The notes beneath the pieces were generated by a model that ran no database searches, was not told where the DNA came from, and saw nothing but the letters and a program-made list of their open reading frames with translations. Positions 11,288 through 23,719 of a DNA stretch of 64,000 nucleotides are shown piece after piece. Each line of letters opens with the position of its first letter. Within the stretch, counting starts at the first letter, position 1. The translations under genes were made by a program, and so were the position numbers. The stretch is from Euonymus europaeus (Eukaryota > Streptophyta > Magnoliopsida > Celastrales > Celastraceae): NCBI GenBank assembly GCA_963580455.1, contig OY756964.1, positions 1,302,001-1,366,000 on the forward strand, written 5' to 3'.

Positions 11288-12844
11288 TATTCATAAAACC
11301 GTTTACGTAAAGAAACCACATTTCGCGTCTAACTAGGTGAAACGAGACCTACTAGCCACGAGTTCTGAAATCAAAATCCGAAACGCCAGGATTGTAGAGC
11401 TCAAAAAGTAGTGTGAAATCAAGCTAAAAATCACCGAATTCAGAACTCGGAGTCAACGGATATTCATAAAACCGTTTACGTATAGAAATCACATTTCGCG
11501 GCTAACTAGGTGAAACGAGACCTACTAGCCACGAGTTCTGAAATCGAAATCCGAAAACCCAGGATTGTAGAGCTCGAAAATTAGTGTAAAATCAAGCTAA
11601 AAATCACCGAGTTCAGAACTCGGAGTCAACGGATATTCATAAAACCGTTTACGTAAAGAAATCACATTTCGCGGCTAACTAGGTTAAACGAGACCAACTA
11701 GCCACGAGTTCTGAAATCAAAATCCGAAACACCAGGATCGTAGAGCTCGAAAAGTAGTGTGAAATCAAGCAAAAAATCACCGAATTCAGAACTCGGAGTC
11801 AACGGATATTCATAAAACCGTTTACGTAAAGAAACCACATTTCGCGGCTAACTAGGTTAAACGAGACCTAGTACCCACGATTTCTGAAATCGAAATCCGA
11901 AAAACCAGGATTGTACAACTCGAAAAGTAGTGTGAAATCAAGCTAAAAATCACCGAATTCAGAACTCGGAGTCAACGGATATTCATAAAACCGTTTACGT
12001 AAAGAAACCACATTTCGGGGATAAATAGGTGAAACGAGACCAACTAGCCACGAGTTCTGAAATCAAAATCCGAAAAGCCAGGATTTTAGAGCTCGAAAAG
12101 TAGTGTGAAATCAAGCTAAAAATCACCGAATTCAGAACTCGGAGTCAACGGATATTCATAAAACCGTTTACGTAAAGAAACCACATTTCGCGGCTAAATA
12201 GGTGAATCGAGACCTACTAGCCTCGTGTTCTGAAATCCAAATCCGAAATGCTAGGATTGTAGACCTCGAAAAGTAGTGTGAAATCAAGCTAAAAATCACC
12301 GAATTCAGAACTCGGAGTCAAAGGATATTCATAAAACCGTTTACGTAAAGAAACCACATTTCGCGGCTAAATAGGTGAAACGAGACCATCTAGCCACGAG
12401 TTCTGAAATCAGAATCCAAAACGCCAGGATTGTAGAGCTCGAAAAGTAGTGTGTAATCAAGCTAAAAATCACCGAATTCGGAACTCGGAGTCAACGGATA
12501 TTCATAAAACCGTTTATGTAAAGAAACCACATTTCGCGGCTAACTAGGTGAAAATAGACCTACTAGCCACGAGTTCTGAAATCAAAATCCGAAACGCTAG
12601 GATTGTAGAGCTCGAAAAGTAGTGTGAAATCAAGCTAAAAATCACCGAATTCAGAACTCGGAGTCAACGGATATTCATAAAACCGTTTACGTAAAGAAAC
12701 CACATTTCGCGGCTAACTAGGTGAAACGAGACCTACTAGCCACGAGTTCTGAAATCGAAATCCGAAAATCCAGGATTGTACAGCTCGAAAAGTAGTGTGA
12801 AATCAAGCTAAAAATCACCGAATTCAGAACTCGGAGTCAACGGA
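11288..12844. repeat. Bridge between block A copies 1 and 2: patched from two sources
   Basis: Nine satellite units. Those at 11,461, 11,634, 11,807 and 11,980 repeat the order seen at 10,062, 10,235, 10,408 and 10,581 (spacing 1,399 = 8 x 173 + 15). The CGAGGATAAATAGG unit is then skipped. From 12,153 to 12,844 the units match 8,159-8,850 (spacing 3,994). The bridge is therefore a mosaic of a block A piece and the end of the 1,918-bp HOR. Confidence 0.78.
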
Positions 12845-15092
12845 TATTCTAAAACCGTTTACGTAAAGAAACCACATTTCACGGCTAACTAGGTGAAACA
12901 TGACCTACTAGCCACGAGTTCTGAAATCGAAATCCGAAAACCCAGGATTGTAGAGCTCGAAAAGTAGTGTGAGATCAAGCTAAAAATCACCGAATTCAGA
13001 ACTCGGAGTCAACGGATATTCATAAAACCGTTTACGTAAAGAAACCACATTTCGCCGCTAACTAGGTGAAACGAGACCTACTAGCCACGAGTTATGAAAT
13101 CAAAATCCGAAACGCCAGGATTGTAGAGCTCGAAAAGTAGTGTGAAATCAAGCTAAAAATCACCGAATTGAGAACTCGGAGTCAACGGATATTCATAAAA
13201 CCGTTTACGTAAAGAAACCACATTTCGCGGCTAACTAGGTGAAACGAGACCTACTAGCCACGAGTTCTGAAATCGAAATCCGAAAACCCAGGATTTTACA
13301 GCTCGAAAAGTAGTGTGAAATCAAGCTAAAAATCACCGAATTCAGAACTCGGAGTCAACGGATATTCATAAAACCGTTTACGTAAAGAAACCACATTTCG
13401 CGGCTAACTAGGTGAAACGAGACCTACTAGCCACGAGTTCTTAAATCGAAATCCGAAACGCCAGGATTGTAGAGCTCAAAAAGTAGTGTGAAATCAAGCT
13501 AAAAATCACCGAATTCAGAACTCGGAGTCAACGGATATTCATAAAACCGTTTACGTAAAGAAACCACATTTCGCGGCTAACTAGGTGAAACGAGACCTAC
13601 TAGCCACGAGTTCTGAAATCGAAATCCGAAATCCCAGGATTGTACAGCTCGAAAAGTAGTGTGAAATCAAGCTAAAAATCACCGAATTCAGAACTCGGAG
13701 TCAACGGATATTCATAAAACCGTTTACGTATAGAAATCACATTTCGCGGCTAACTAGGTGAAACGAGACCTACTAGCCACGAGTTCTGAAATCGAAATCC
13801 GAAAACCCAGGATTGTAGAGCTCGAAAATTAGTGTAAAATCAAGCTAAAAATCACCGAGTTCAGAACTCGGAGTCAACGGATATTCATAAAACCGTTTAC
13901 GTAAAGAAATCACATTTCGCGGCTAACTAGGTTAAACGAGACCAAGTAGCCACGAGTTCTGAAATCAAAATCCGAAACACCAGGATCGTAGAGCCCGAAA
14001 AGTAGTGTGAAATCAAGCAAAAAATCACCGAATTCAGAACTCGGAGTCAACGGATATTCATAAAACCGTTTACGTATAGAAATCACATTTCGCGGCTAAC
14101 TAGGTGAAACGAGACCTACTAGCCACGAGTTCTGAAATCGAAATCCGAAAACCCAGGATTGTAGAGCTCGAAAATTAGTGTAAAATCAAGCTAAAAATCA
14201 CCGAGTTCAGAACTCGGAGTCAACGGATATTCATAAAACCGTTTACGTAAAGAAATCACATTTCGCGGCTAACTAGGTTAAACGAGACCAACTAGCCACG
14301 AGTTCTGAAATCAAAATCCGAAACGCCAGGATCGTAGAGCTCGAAAAGTAGTGTGAAATCAAGCAAAAAATCACCGAATTCATAAATCGGAGTCAACGGA
14401 TATTCATAAAACCGTTTACGTAAAGAAACCACATTTCGCGGCTAACTAGGTTAAACGAGACCTAGTACCCACGATTTCTGAAATCGAAATCCGAAAACCC
14501 AGGATTGTACAACTCGAAAAGTAGTGTGAAATCAAGCTAAAAATCACCGAATTCAAAACTCGGAGTCAACGGATATTCATAAAACCGTTTACGTAAAGAA
14601 ACCACATTTCGGGGATAAATAGGTGAAACGAGACCAACTAGCCACGAGTTCTGAAATCAAAATCCGAAACGCCAGGATTTTAGAGCTCGAAAAGTAGTGT
14701 GAAATCAAGCTAAAAATCACCGAATTCAGAACTCGGAGTCAACGGATATTCATAAAACCGTTTACGTAAAGAAACCACATTTCGAGGATAAATAGGTGAA
14801 ACGAGACCAACTAGCCACGAGTTCTGAAATCAAAATCCGAAACGCCAGGATTGTAGAGCTCGAAAAGTAGTGTGAAATCAAGCTAAAAATCACCGAATTC
14901 AGAACTCGGATTCAACGGATATTCATAAAACCGTTTACGTAAAGAAACCACATTTCGCGGCTAAATAGGTGAATCGAGACCTACTAGCCACGTGTTCTGA
15001 AATCCAAATCCGAAATCCTAGGATTGTAGACCTCGAAAAGTAGTGTGAAATCAAGCTAAAAATCACCGAATTCAGAACTCGGAGTCAAAGGA
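12845..15092. repeat. 13-monomer block A, copy 2
   Basis: Same 13-unit order as copy 1. The first unit is 172 bp because TATTCATAAAACC has become TATTCTAAAACC, so spacing to copy 1 drops from 3,994 to 3,993; the GAGTTATG marker at 9,101 and 13,094 confirms this. Small differences are visible, such as CGCCGCTAAC near 13,053 and GAGCCCGAAAAG near 13,991 (copy 1: GAGCTCAAAAAG). Confidence 0.88.
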
Positions 15093-15738
15093 TATTCATA
15101 AAACCGTTTACGTAAAGAAACCACATTTCGCGGCTAAATAGGTGAAACGAGACCATCTAGCCACGAGTTCTGAAATCAAAATCCAAAATGCCAGGATTGT
15201 AGAGCTCTAAAAGTAGTGTGTAATAAAGCTAAAAATCACCGAATTCGGAACTCGGAGTCAACGGATATTCATAAAACCGTTTATGTAAAGAAACCACATT
15301 TTGCGGCTAACTAGGTGAAAATAGACCTACTAGCCACGAGTTCTGAAATAAAAATCCAAAATGCCAGGATTGTAGAGCTCGAAAAGTAGTGTGTAATCAA
15401 GCTAAAAATCACCGAATTCAGAACTCGGAGTCAACGGATATTCATAAAACCGTTTACGTAAAGAAACCACATTTCGCGGCTAAATAGGTGAATCGAGACC
15501 TACTATCCGCGAGTTCTGAAATCAAAATCCGAAATGCCAGGATTGTAGAGCTCGAAAAGTAGTGTGTAATCAAGCTAAAAATCACCGAATTCGGAACTCG
15601 GAGTCAACGGATATTCATAAAACCGTTTATGTAAAGAAACCACATTTTGCGGCTAACTAGGTGAAAATAGACCTACTAGCCACGAGTTCTGAAATCAAAA
15701 TCCGAAACGCTAGGATTGTAGAGCTCGAAAAGTAGTGT
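15093..15738. repeat. Monomers linking block A copies 2 and 3
   Basis: Almost four satellite units with GACCATCTAGCC, GAAAATAGACC, CTATCCGCGAG and again GAAAATAGACC. The last, starting at 15,612, is a hybrid: its left part resembles the unit at 12,499 (ending AAACGCTAGG), and from about 15,739 it follows the unit at 12,845. The switch point is within about 70 bases, which makes it a visible recombination junction. Confidence 0.75.
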
Positions 15739-17860
15739 GAGATCAAGCTAAAAATCACCGAATTCAGAACTCGGAGTCAACGGATATTCATAAAACCGTT
15801 TACGTAAAGAAACCACATTTCGCCGCTAACTAGGTGAAACGAGACCTACTAGCCACGAGTTATGAAATCAAAATCCGAAACGCCAGGATTGTAGAGCTCG
15901 AAAAGTAGTGTGAAATCAAGCTAAAAATCACCGAATTGAGAACTCGGAGTCAACGGATATTCATAAAACCGTTTACGTAAAGAAACCACATTTCGCGGCT
16001 AACTAGGTGAAACGAGACCTACTAGCCACGAGTTCTGAAATCGAAATCCGAAAACCCAGGATTTTACAGCTCGAAAAGTAGTGTGAAATCAAGCTAAAAA
16101 TCACCGAATTCAGAACTCGGAGTCAACGGATATTCATAAAACCGTTTACGTAAAGAAACCACATTTCGCGGCTAACTAGGTGAAACGAGACCTACTAGCC
16201 ACGAGTTCTTAAATCGAAATCCGAAACGCCAGGATTGTAGAGCTCAAAAAGTAGTGTGAAATCAAGCTAAAAATCACCGAATTCAGAACTCGGAGTCAAC
16301 GGATATTCATAAAACCGTTTACGTAAAGAAACCACATTTCGCGGCTAACTAGGTGAAACGAGACCTACTAGCCACGAGTTCTGAAATCGAAATCCGAAAT
16401 CCCAGGATTGTACAGCTCGAAAAGTAGTGTGAAATCAAGCTAAAAATCACCGAATTCAGAACTCGGAGTCAACGGATATTCATAAAACCGTTTACGTATA
16501 GAAATCACATTTCGCGGCTAACTAGGTGAAACGAGACCTACTAGCCACGAGTTCTGAAATCGAAATCCGAAAACCCAGGATTGTAGAGCTCGAAAATTAG
16601 TGTAAAATCAAGCTAAAAATCACCGAGTTCAGAACTCGGAGTCAACGGATATTCATAAAACCGTTTACGTAAAGAAATCACATTTCGCGGCTAACTAGGT
16701 TAAACGAGACCAAGTAGCCACGAGTTCTGAAATCAAAATCCGAAACACCAGGATCGTAGAGCCCGAAAAGTAGTGTGAAATCAAGCAAAAAATCACCGAA
16801 TTCAGAACTCGGAGTCAACGGATATTCATAAAACCGTTTACGTATAGAAATCACATTTCGCGGCTAACTAGGTGAAACGAGACCTACTAGCCACGAGTTC
16901 TGAAATCGAAATCCGAAAACCCAGGATTGTAGAGCTCGAAAATTAGTGTAAAATCAAGCTAAAAATCACCGAGTTCAGAACTCGGAGTCAACGGATATTC
17001 ATAAAACCGTTTACGTAAAGAAATCACATTTCGCGGCTAACTAGGTTAAACGAGACCAACTAGCCACGAGTTCTGAAATCAAAATCCGAAACGCCAGGAT
17101 CGTAGAGCTCGAAAAGTAGTGTGAAATCAAGCAAAAAATCACCGAATTCATAAATCGGAGTCAACGGATATTCATAAAACCGTTTACGTAAAGAAACCAC
17201 ATTTCGCGGCTAACTAGGTTAAACGAGACCTAGTACCCACGATTTCTGAAATCGAAATCCGAAAACCCAGGATTGTACAACTCGAAAAGTAGTGTGAAAT
17301 CAAGCTAAAAATCACCGAATTCAAAACTCGGAGTCAACGGATATTCATAAAACCGTTTACGTAAAGAAACCACATTTCGGGGATAAATAGGTGAAACGAG
17401 ACCAACTAGCCACGAGTTCTGAAATCAAAATCCGAAACGCCAGGATTTTAGAGCTCGAAAAGTAGTGTGAAATCAAGCTAAAAATCACCGAATTCAGAAC
17501 TCGGAGTCAACGGATATTCATAAAACCGTTTACGTAAAGAAACCACATTTCGAGGATAAATAGGTGAAACGAGACCAACTAGCCACGAGTTCTGAAATCA
17601 AAATCCGAAACGCCAGGATTGTAGAGCTCGAAAAGTAGTGTGAAATCAAGCTAAAAATCACCGAATTCAGAACTCGGATTCAACGGATATTCATAAAACC
17701 GTTTACGTAAAGAAACCACATTTCGCGGCTAAATAGGTGAATCGAGACCTACTAGCCACGTGTTCTGAAATCCAAATCCGAAATCCTAGGATTGTAGACC
17801 TCGAAAAGTAGTGTGAAATCAAGCTAAAAATCACCGAATTCAGAACTCGGAGTCAAAGGA
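15739..17860. repeat. Block A, copy 3 (16-monomer spacing, 2,768 bp)
   Basis: Matches copy 2 at a spacing of exactly 2,768 = 16 x 173: GTGAGATC at 12,971 and 15,739, GAGTTATG at 13,094 and 15,862, GACCAAGTAGCC ending alike at 13,944 and 16,712, and CGGATTCAACGG near 14,910 and 17,678. The match begins inside the monomer starting at 15,612 and carries on past this block to about 18,330. Copies 2 and 3 share variants absent from copy 1 (GAGCCCGAAAAG, CGCCGCTAAC), so copy 3 derives from copy 2. Confidence 0.9.
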
Positions 17861-18379
17861 TATTCATAAAACCGTTTACGTAAAGAAACCACATTTCGCG
17901 GCTAAATAGGTGAAACGAGACCATCTAGCCACGAGTTCTGAAATCAAAATCCAAAATGCCAGGATTGTAGAGCTCTAAAAGTAGTGTGTAATAAAGCTAA
18001 AAATCACCGAATTCGGAACTCGGAGTCAACGGATATTCATAAAACCGTTTATGTAAAGAAACCACATTTTGCGGCTAACTAGGTGAAAATAGACCTACTA
18101 GCCACGAGTTCTGAAATAAAAATCCAAAATGCCAGGATTGTAGAGCTCGAAAAGTAGTGTGTAATCAAGCTAAAAATCACCGAATTCAGAACTCGGAGTC
18201 AACGGATATTCATAAAACCGTTTACGTAAAGAAACCACATTTCGCGGCTAAATAGGTGAATCGAGACCTACTATCCGCGAGTTCTGAAATCAAAATCCGA
18301 AATGCCAGGATTGTAGAGCTCGAAAAGTAGTGTGAAATCAAGCCAAAAATCACCGAATTCAGAACTCGGAGTCAACGGA

Positions 18380-21049
18380 TATTCATAAAACCGTTTACGT
18401 AAAGAAACCACATTTCGTGGCTAAATAGGTGAATCGAGACCTACTTGCCACGTGTTCTGAAATCCAAATCCGAAATGCCAGGATTGTAGACCTCGAAAAG
18501 TAGTGTGAAATCAAGCTAAAAATCACCGAATTCAGAACTCGGAGTCAAAGGATATTCATAAAAACGTTTACGTAAAGAAACCACATTTCGCGGCTAAATA
18601 GGTGAAACGAGACTAACTAGCCACAAGTTCTAAAATCAAAATCCAAAACGCCAGGATTGTAGAGCTCGAAAAGTAGTGTGTAATCAAGCTAAAAATCACC
18701 GAATTCGGAACTCGGAGTCAACGGATATTCATAAAACCGTTTATGTAAAGAAACCACATTTTGCGGCTAACTAGGTGAAAATAGACCTACTAGCCACGAG
18801 TTCTGAAATCGAAATCCAAAATGCCAGGATTGTAGAGCTCGAAAAGTAGTGTGAAATCAAGCTAAAAATCACCGAATTCAGAACTCGGAGTCAAAGGATA
18901 TTCACAAAACCGTTTACGTAAAGAAACCACATTTCGCGGCTAACTAGGTGAAACGAGACCTACTATCCACGAGTTCTGAAATCAAAATCCGAAAACGCAG
19001 GATTGTAGAGCTCGAAAAGTAGTGTAAAATCAAGCTAAAAATCACCGAGTTCAGAACTCGGAGTCAACGGATATTCATAAAATCGTTTACGTAAAGAAAC
19101 CACATTTCGCGGCTAACTAGGTGAAACGAGACCTACTAGCCACGAGTTCTGAAATCGAAATCCAAAAACCCAGGATTGTAGAGCTCGAAAAGTAGTGTAA
19201 AATCAAGCTAAAAATCACCGAGTTCAGAACTCGGAGTCAACGGATATTCATAAAACCGTTTACGTAAAGAAACCACATTTCGCTGCTAACTAGGTGAAAC
19301 GAGACCTACTAGCCCCGAGTTCTGAAATCAAAATCCGAAACGCCAGGATCGTAGAGCTCGAAGAGTAGTGTGAAATCGACCTACTAGCCACGAGTTCTGA
19401 AATCAAAATCCGAAAAGCCAGGATTGTTGAGCTCGAAAAGTAGTGTGAAATCAAGCTAAAAATGACCGAATTAAGAACTCGTAGTCAAAGGATATTCATA
19501 AAATCGTTTACGTAAAGAAACCACATTTCGCGGCTAAATAGGTGAAACGAGACCAACTAGCCACAAGTACTGAAATCAAAATCCGAAACGCTAGGATTGT
19601 AGAGCTCGAAAAGTAGTGTGAAATCAAGCTAAAAATCACCGAATTCAGAACTCGGAGTCAACGGATATTCATAAAACCGTTTACGTAAAGAAACCACATT
19701 TCGCGGCTAACTAGGTGAAACAAGACCTACTAGCCACGAGTTCTGAAATCAAAATACGAAACGCGAGGATTGTAGAGCTCGAAAAGTAGTGTGAAATCAA
19801 GCTAAAAATGACCGAATTCAGAACTCGTAGTCAAAGGATATTCATAAAATCGTTTACGTAAAGAAACCACATTTCGCGGCTAAATAGGTGAAACGAGACC
19901 AACTATCCACAAGTACTGAAATCAAAATCCGAAACGCTAGGATTGTAGAGCTCGAAAAGTAGTGTGAAATCAAGCTAAAAATCACCGAATTCAGAACTCG
20001 TAGTCAAAGGATATTCATAAAATCGTTTACGTAAAGAAACCACATTTCGCGGCTAAATAGGTGAAACGAGACCAACTAGCCACGAGTACTGAAATCAAAA
20101 TCCGGAACGCTAGGATTGTAGAGCTCGAAAAGTAGTGTGAAATCAAGCTAAAAATCACCGAATTCAGAACTCGGAGTCAACGGATATTCATAAAACCGTT
20201 TACGTAAAGAAACCACATTTCGCGGCTAACTAGGTGAAACAAGACCTACTAGCCACGAGTTCTGAAATCAAAATACGAAACACCAGGATTGTAGTGCTCG
20301 AAAAGTAGTGTGAAATAATGCTAAAAATCACCGAATTCAAAACTCGGAGTCAACGGATATTCATAAAACCGTTTACGTAAAGAAACCACATTTCGCGGCT
20401 AACTAGGTGAAACATGAGCTAGTAGCCACGAGTTCTGAAATCAAAATCCGAAAAGCCAGGATTGTTGAGCTCGAAAAGTAGTGTGAAATCAAGCTAAAAA
20501 TGACCGAATTCAGAACTCGTAGTCAAAGGATATTCATAAAATCGTTTACGTAAAGAAACCACATTTCGCGGCTAAATAGGTGAAACGAGACCAACTAGCC
20601 ACAAGTACTGAAATCAAAATCCGAAACGCTAGGATTGTAGAGCTCGAAAAGTAGTGTGAAATCAAGCTAAAAATCACCGAATTCAGAACTCGGAGTCAAC
20701 GGATATTCATAAAACCGTTTACGTAAAGAAACCACATTTCGCGGCTAACTAGGTGAAACAAGACCTACTAGCCACGAGTTCTGAAATCAAAATACGAAAC
20801 GCGAGGATTGTAGAGCTCGAAAAGTAGTGTTAAATCAAGCTAAAAATGACCGAATTCAGAACTCGTAGTCAAAGGATATTCATAAAATCGTTTACGTAAA
20901 GAAACCACATTTCGCGGCTAAATAGGTGAAACGAGACCAACTAGCCACAAGTACTGAAATCAAAATCCGAAACGCTAGGATTGTAGAGCTCGAAAAGTAG
21001 TGTGAAATCAAGCCAAAAATCACCGAATTCAGAACTCGGAGTCAACGGA
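18380..21049. repeat. 2,670-bp HOR, copy 1
   Basis: Fifteen units, fourteen of 173 bp and one fused unit of 248 bp, sum to 2,670. Markers: GACCTACTTGCCACGTG, GACTAACTAGCCACAAG, GAAAATAGACC, TTCACAAAACC, AAATCGTTTACG, the fused unit, then alternating ACTCGTAGTCAAAGG and GAAACAAGACC subtypes. Inside it, CGAAAAGCCAGG with GTTGAGCTCG recurs after 1,038 bases (19,411 and 20,449), a nested 6-monomer duplication. This is where the ACTCGTAG subtype first appears in the window. Confidence 0.9.
19245..19492. repeat. Fused 248-bp monomer: 98-bp deletion (copy 1)
   Basis: GTGAAATC runs straight into GACCTACTAGCC at 19,377/19,378, skipping the 98 bases normally between them (end of one unit and start of the next). 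Two units have become one of 346 - 98 = 248 bp. The loss takes out the second dyad arm of the first unit and the palindrome TTTACGTAAA of the second. Confidence 0.93.
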
Positions 21050-23719
21050 TATTCATAAAACCGTTTACGTAAAGAAACCACATTTCGCGGCTAAATAGGT
21101 GAATCGAGACCTACTTGCCACGTGTTCTGAAATCCAAATCCGAAATGCCAGGATTGTAGACCTCGAAAAGTAGTGTGAAATCAAGCTAAAAATCACCGAA
21201 TTCAGAACTCGGAGTCAAAGGATATTCATAAAAACGTTTACGTAAAGAAACCACATTTCGCGGCTAAATAGGTGAAACGAGACTAACTAGCCACAAGTTC
21301 TAAAATCAAAATCCAAAACGCCAGGATTGTAGAGCTCGAAAAGTAGTGTGTAATCAAGCTAAAAATCACCGAATTCGGAACTCGGAGTCAACGGATATTC
21401 ATAAAACCGTTTATGTAAAGAAACCACATTTTGCGGCTAACTAGGTGAAAATAGACCTACTAGCCACGAGTTCTGAAATCAAAATCCAAAATGCCAGGAT
21501 TGTAGAGCTCGAAAAGTAGTGTGAAATCAAGCTAAAAATCACCGAATTCAGAACTCGGAGTCAAAGGATATTCACAAAACCGTTTACGTAAAGAAACCAC
21601 ATTTCGCGGCTAACTAGGTGAAACGAGACCTACTATCCACGAGTTCTGAAATCAAAATCTGAAAACGCAGGATTGTAGAGCTCGAAAAGTAGTGTAAAAT
21701 CAAGCTAAAAATCACCGAGTTCAGAACTCGGAGTCAACGGATATTCATAAAATCGTTTACGTAAAGAAACCACATTTCGCGGCTAACTAGGTGAAACGAG
21801 ACCTACTAGCCACGAGTTCTGAAATCGAAATCCAAAAACCCAGGATTGTAGAGCTCGAAAAGTAGTGTAAAATCAAGCTAAAAATCACCGAGTTCAGAAC
21901 TCGGAGTCAACGGATATTCATAAAACCGTTTACGTAAAGAAACCACATTTCGCTGCTAACTAGGTGAAACGAGACCTACTAGCCCCGAGTTCTGAAATCA
22001 AAATCCGAAACGCCAGGATCGTAGAGCTCGAAGAGTAGTGTGAAATCGACCTACTAGCCACGAGTTCTGAAATCAAAATCCGAAAAGCCAGGATTGTTGA
22101 GCTCGAAAAGTAGTGTGAAATCAAGCTAAAAATGACCGAATTCAGAACTCGTAGTCAAAGGATATTCATAAAATCGTTTACGTAAAGAAACCACATTTCG
22201 CGGCTAAATAGGTGAAACGAGACCAACTAGCCACAAGTACTGAAATCAAAATCCGAAACGCTAGGATTGTAGAGCTCGAAAAGTAGTGTGAAATCAAGCT
22301 AAAAATCACCGAATTCAGAACTCGGAGTCAACGGATATTCATAAAACCGTTTACGTAAAGAAACCACATTTCGCGGCTAACTAGGTGAAACAAGACCTAC
22401 TAGCCACGAGTTCTGAAATCAAAATACGAAACGCGAGGATTGTAGAGCTCGAAAAGTAGTGTGAAATCAAGCTAAAAATGACCGAATTCAGAACTCGTAG
22501 TCAAAGGATATTCATAAAATTGTTTACGTAAAGAAACCACATTTCGCGGCTAAATAGGTGAAACGAGACCAACTAGCCACAAGTACTGAAATCAAAATCC
22601 GAAACGCTAGGATTGTAGAGCTCGAAAAGTAGTGTGAAATCAAGCTAAAAATCACCGAATTCAGAACTCGTAGTCAAAGGATATTCATAAAATCGTTTAC
22701 GTAAAGAAACCACATTTCGCGGCTAAATAGGTGAAACGAGACCAACTAGCCACGAGTACTGAAATCAAAATCCGGAACGCTAGGATTGTAGAGCTCGAAA
22801 AGTAGTGTGAAATCAAGCTAAAAATCACCGAATTCAGAACTCGGAGTCAACGGATATTCATAAAACCGTTTACGTAAAGAAACCACATTTCGCGGCTAAC
22901 TAGGTGAAACAAGACCTACTAGCCACGAGTTCTGAAATCAAAATACGAAACACCAGGATTGTAGTGCTCGAAAAGTAGTGTGAAATAATGCTAAAAATCA
23001 CCGAATTCAAAACTCGGAGTCAACGGATATTCATAAAACCGTTTACGTAAAGAAACCACATTTCGCGGCTAACTAGGTGAAACATGAGCTACTAGCCACG
23101 AGTTCTGAAATCAAAATCCGAAAAGCCAGGATTGTTGAGCTCGAAAAGTAGTGTGAAATCAAGCTAAAAATGACCGAATTCAGAACTCGTAGTCAAAGGA
23201 TATTCATAAAATCGTTTACGTAAAGAAACCACATTTCGCGGCTAAATAGGTGAAACGAGACCAACTAGCCACAAGTACTGAAATCAAAATCCGAAACGCT
23301 AGGATTGTAGAGCTCGAAAAGTAGTGTGAAATCAAGCTAAAAATCACCGAATTCAGAACTCGGAGTCAACGGATATTCATAAAACCGTTTACGTAAAGAA
23401 ACCACATTTCGCGGCTAACTAGGTGAAACAAGACCTACTAGCCACGAGTTCTGAAATCAAAATACGAAACGCGAGGATTGTAGAGCTCGAAAAGTAGTGT
23501 TAAATCAAGCTAAAAATGACCGAATTCAGAACTCGTAGTCAAAGGATATTCATAAAATCGTTTACGTAAAGAAACCACATTTCGCGGCTAAATAGGTGAA
23601 ACGAGACCAACTAGCCACAAGTACTGAAATCAAAATCCGAAACGCTAGGATTGTAGAGCTCGAAAAGTAGTGTGAAATCAAGCTAAAAATCACCGAATTC
23701 AGAACTCGGAGTCAACGGA
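21050..23719. repeat. 2,670-bp HOR, copy 2
   Basis: Directly follows copy 1 and repeats its markers at +2,670 (GACTAACTAGCC at 18,611 and 21,281; the fused-unit junction near 19,378 and 22,048). A few single-base differences are visible, for example TTTCGTGGC at about 18,414 against TTTCGCGGC, and AAATTGTTTACG near 22,520 against AAATCGTTTACG. The match begins near 18,316/20,986. Confidence 0.9.
21915..22162. repeat. Fused 248-bp monomer: 98-bp deletion (copy 2)
   Basis: Same junction as 2,670 bases upstream, GTGAAATC joined to GACCTACTAGCC near 22,047/22,048, with the accompanying GAAGAGTAG and AGCCCCGAG variants. It shows that the deletion came before the 2,670-bp duplication. Confidence 0.93.
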
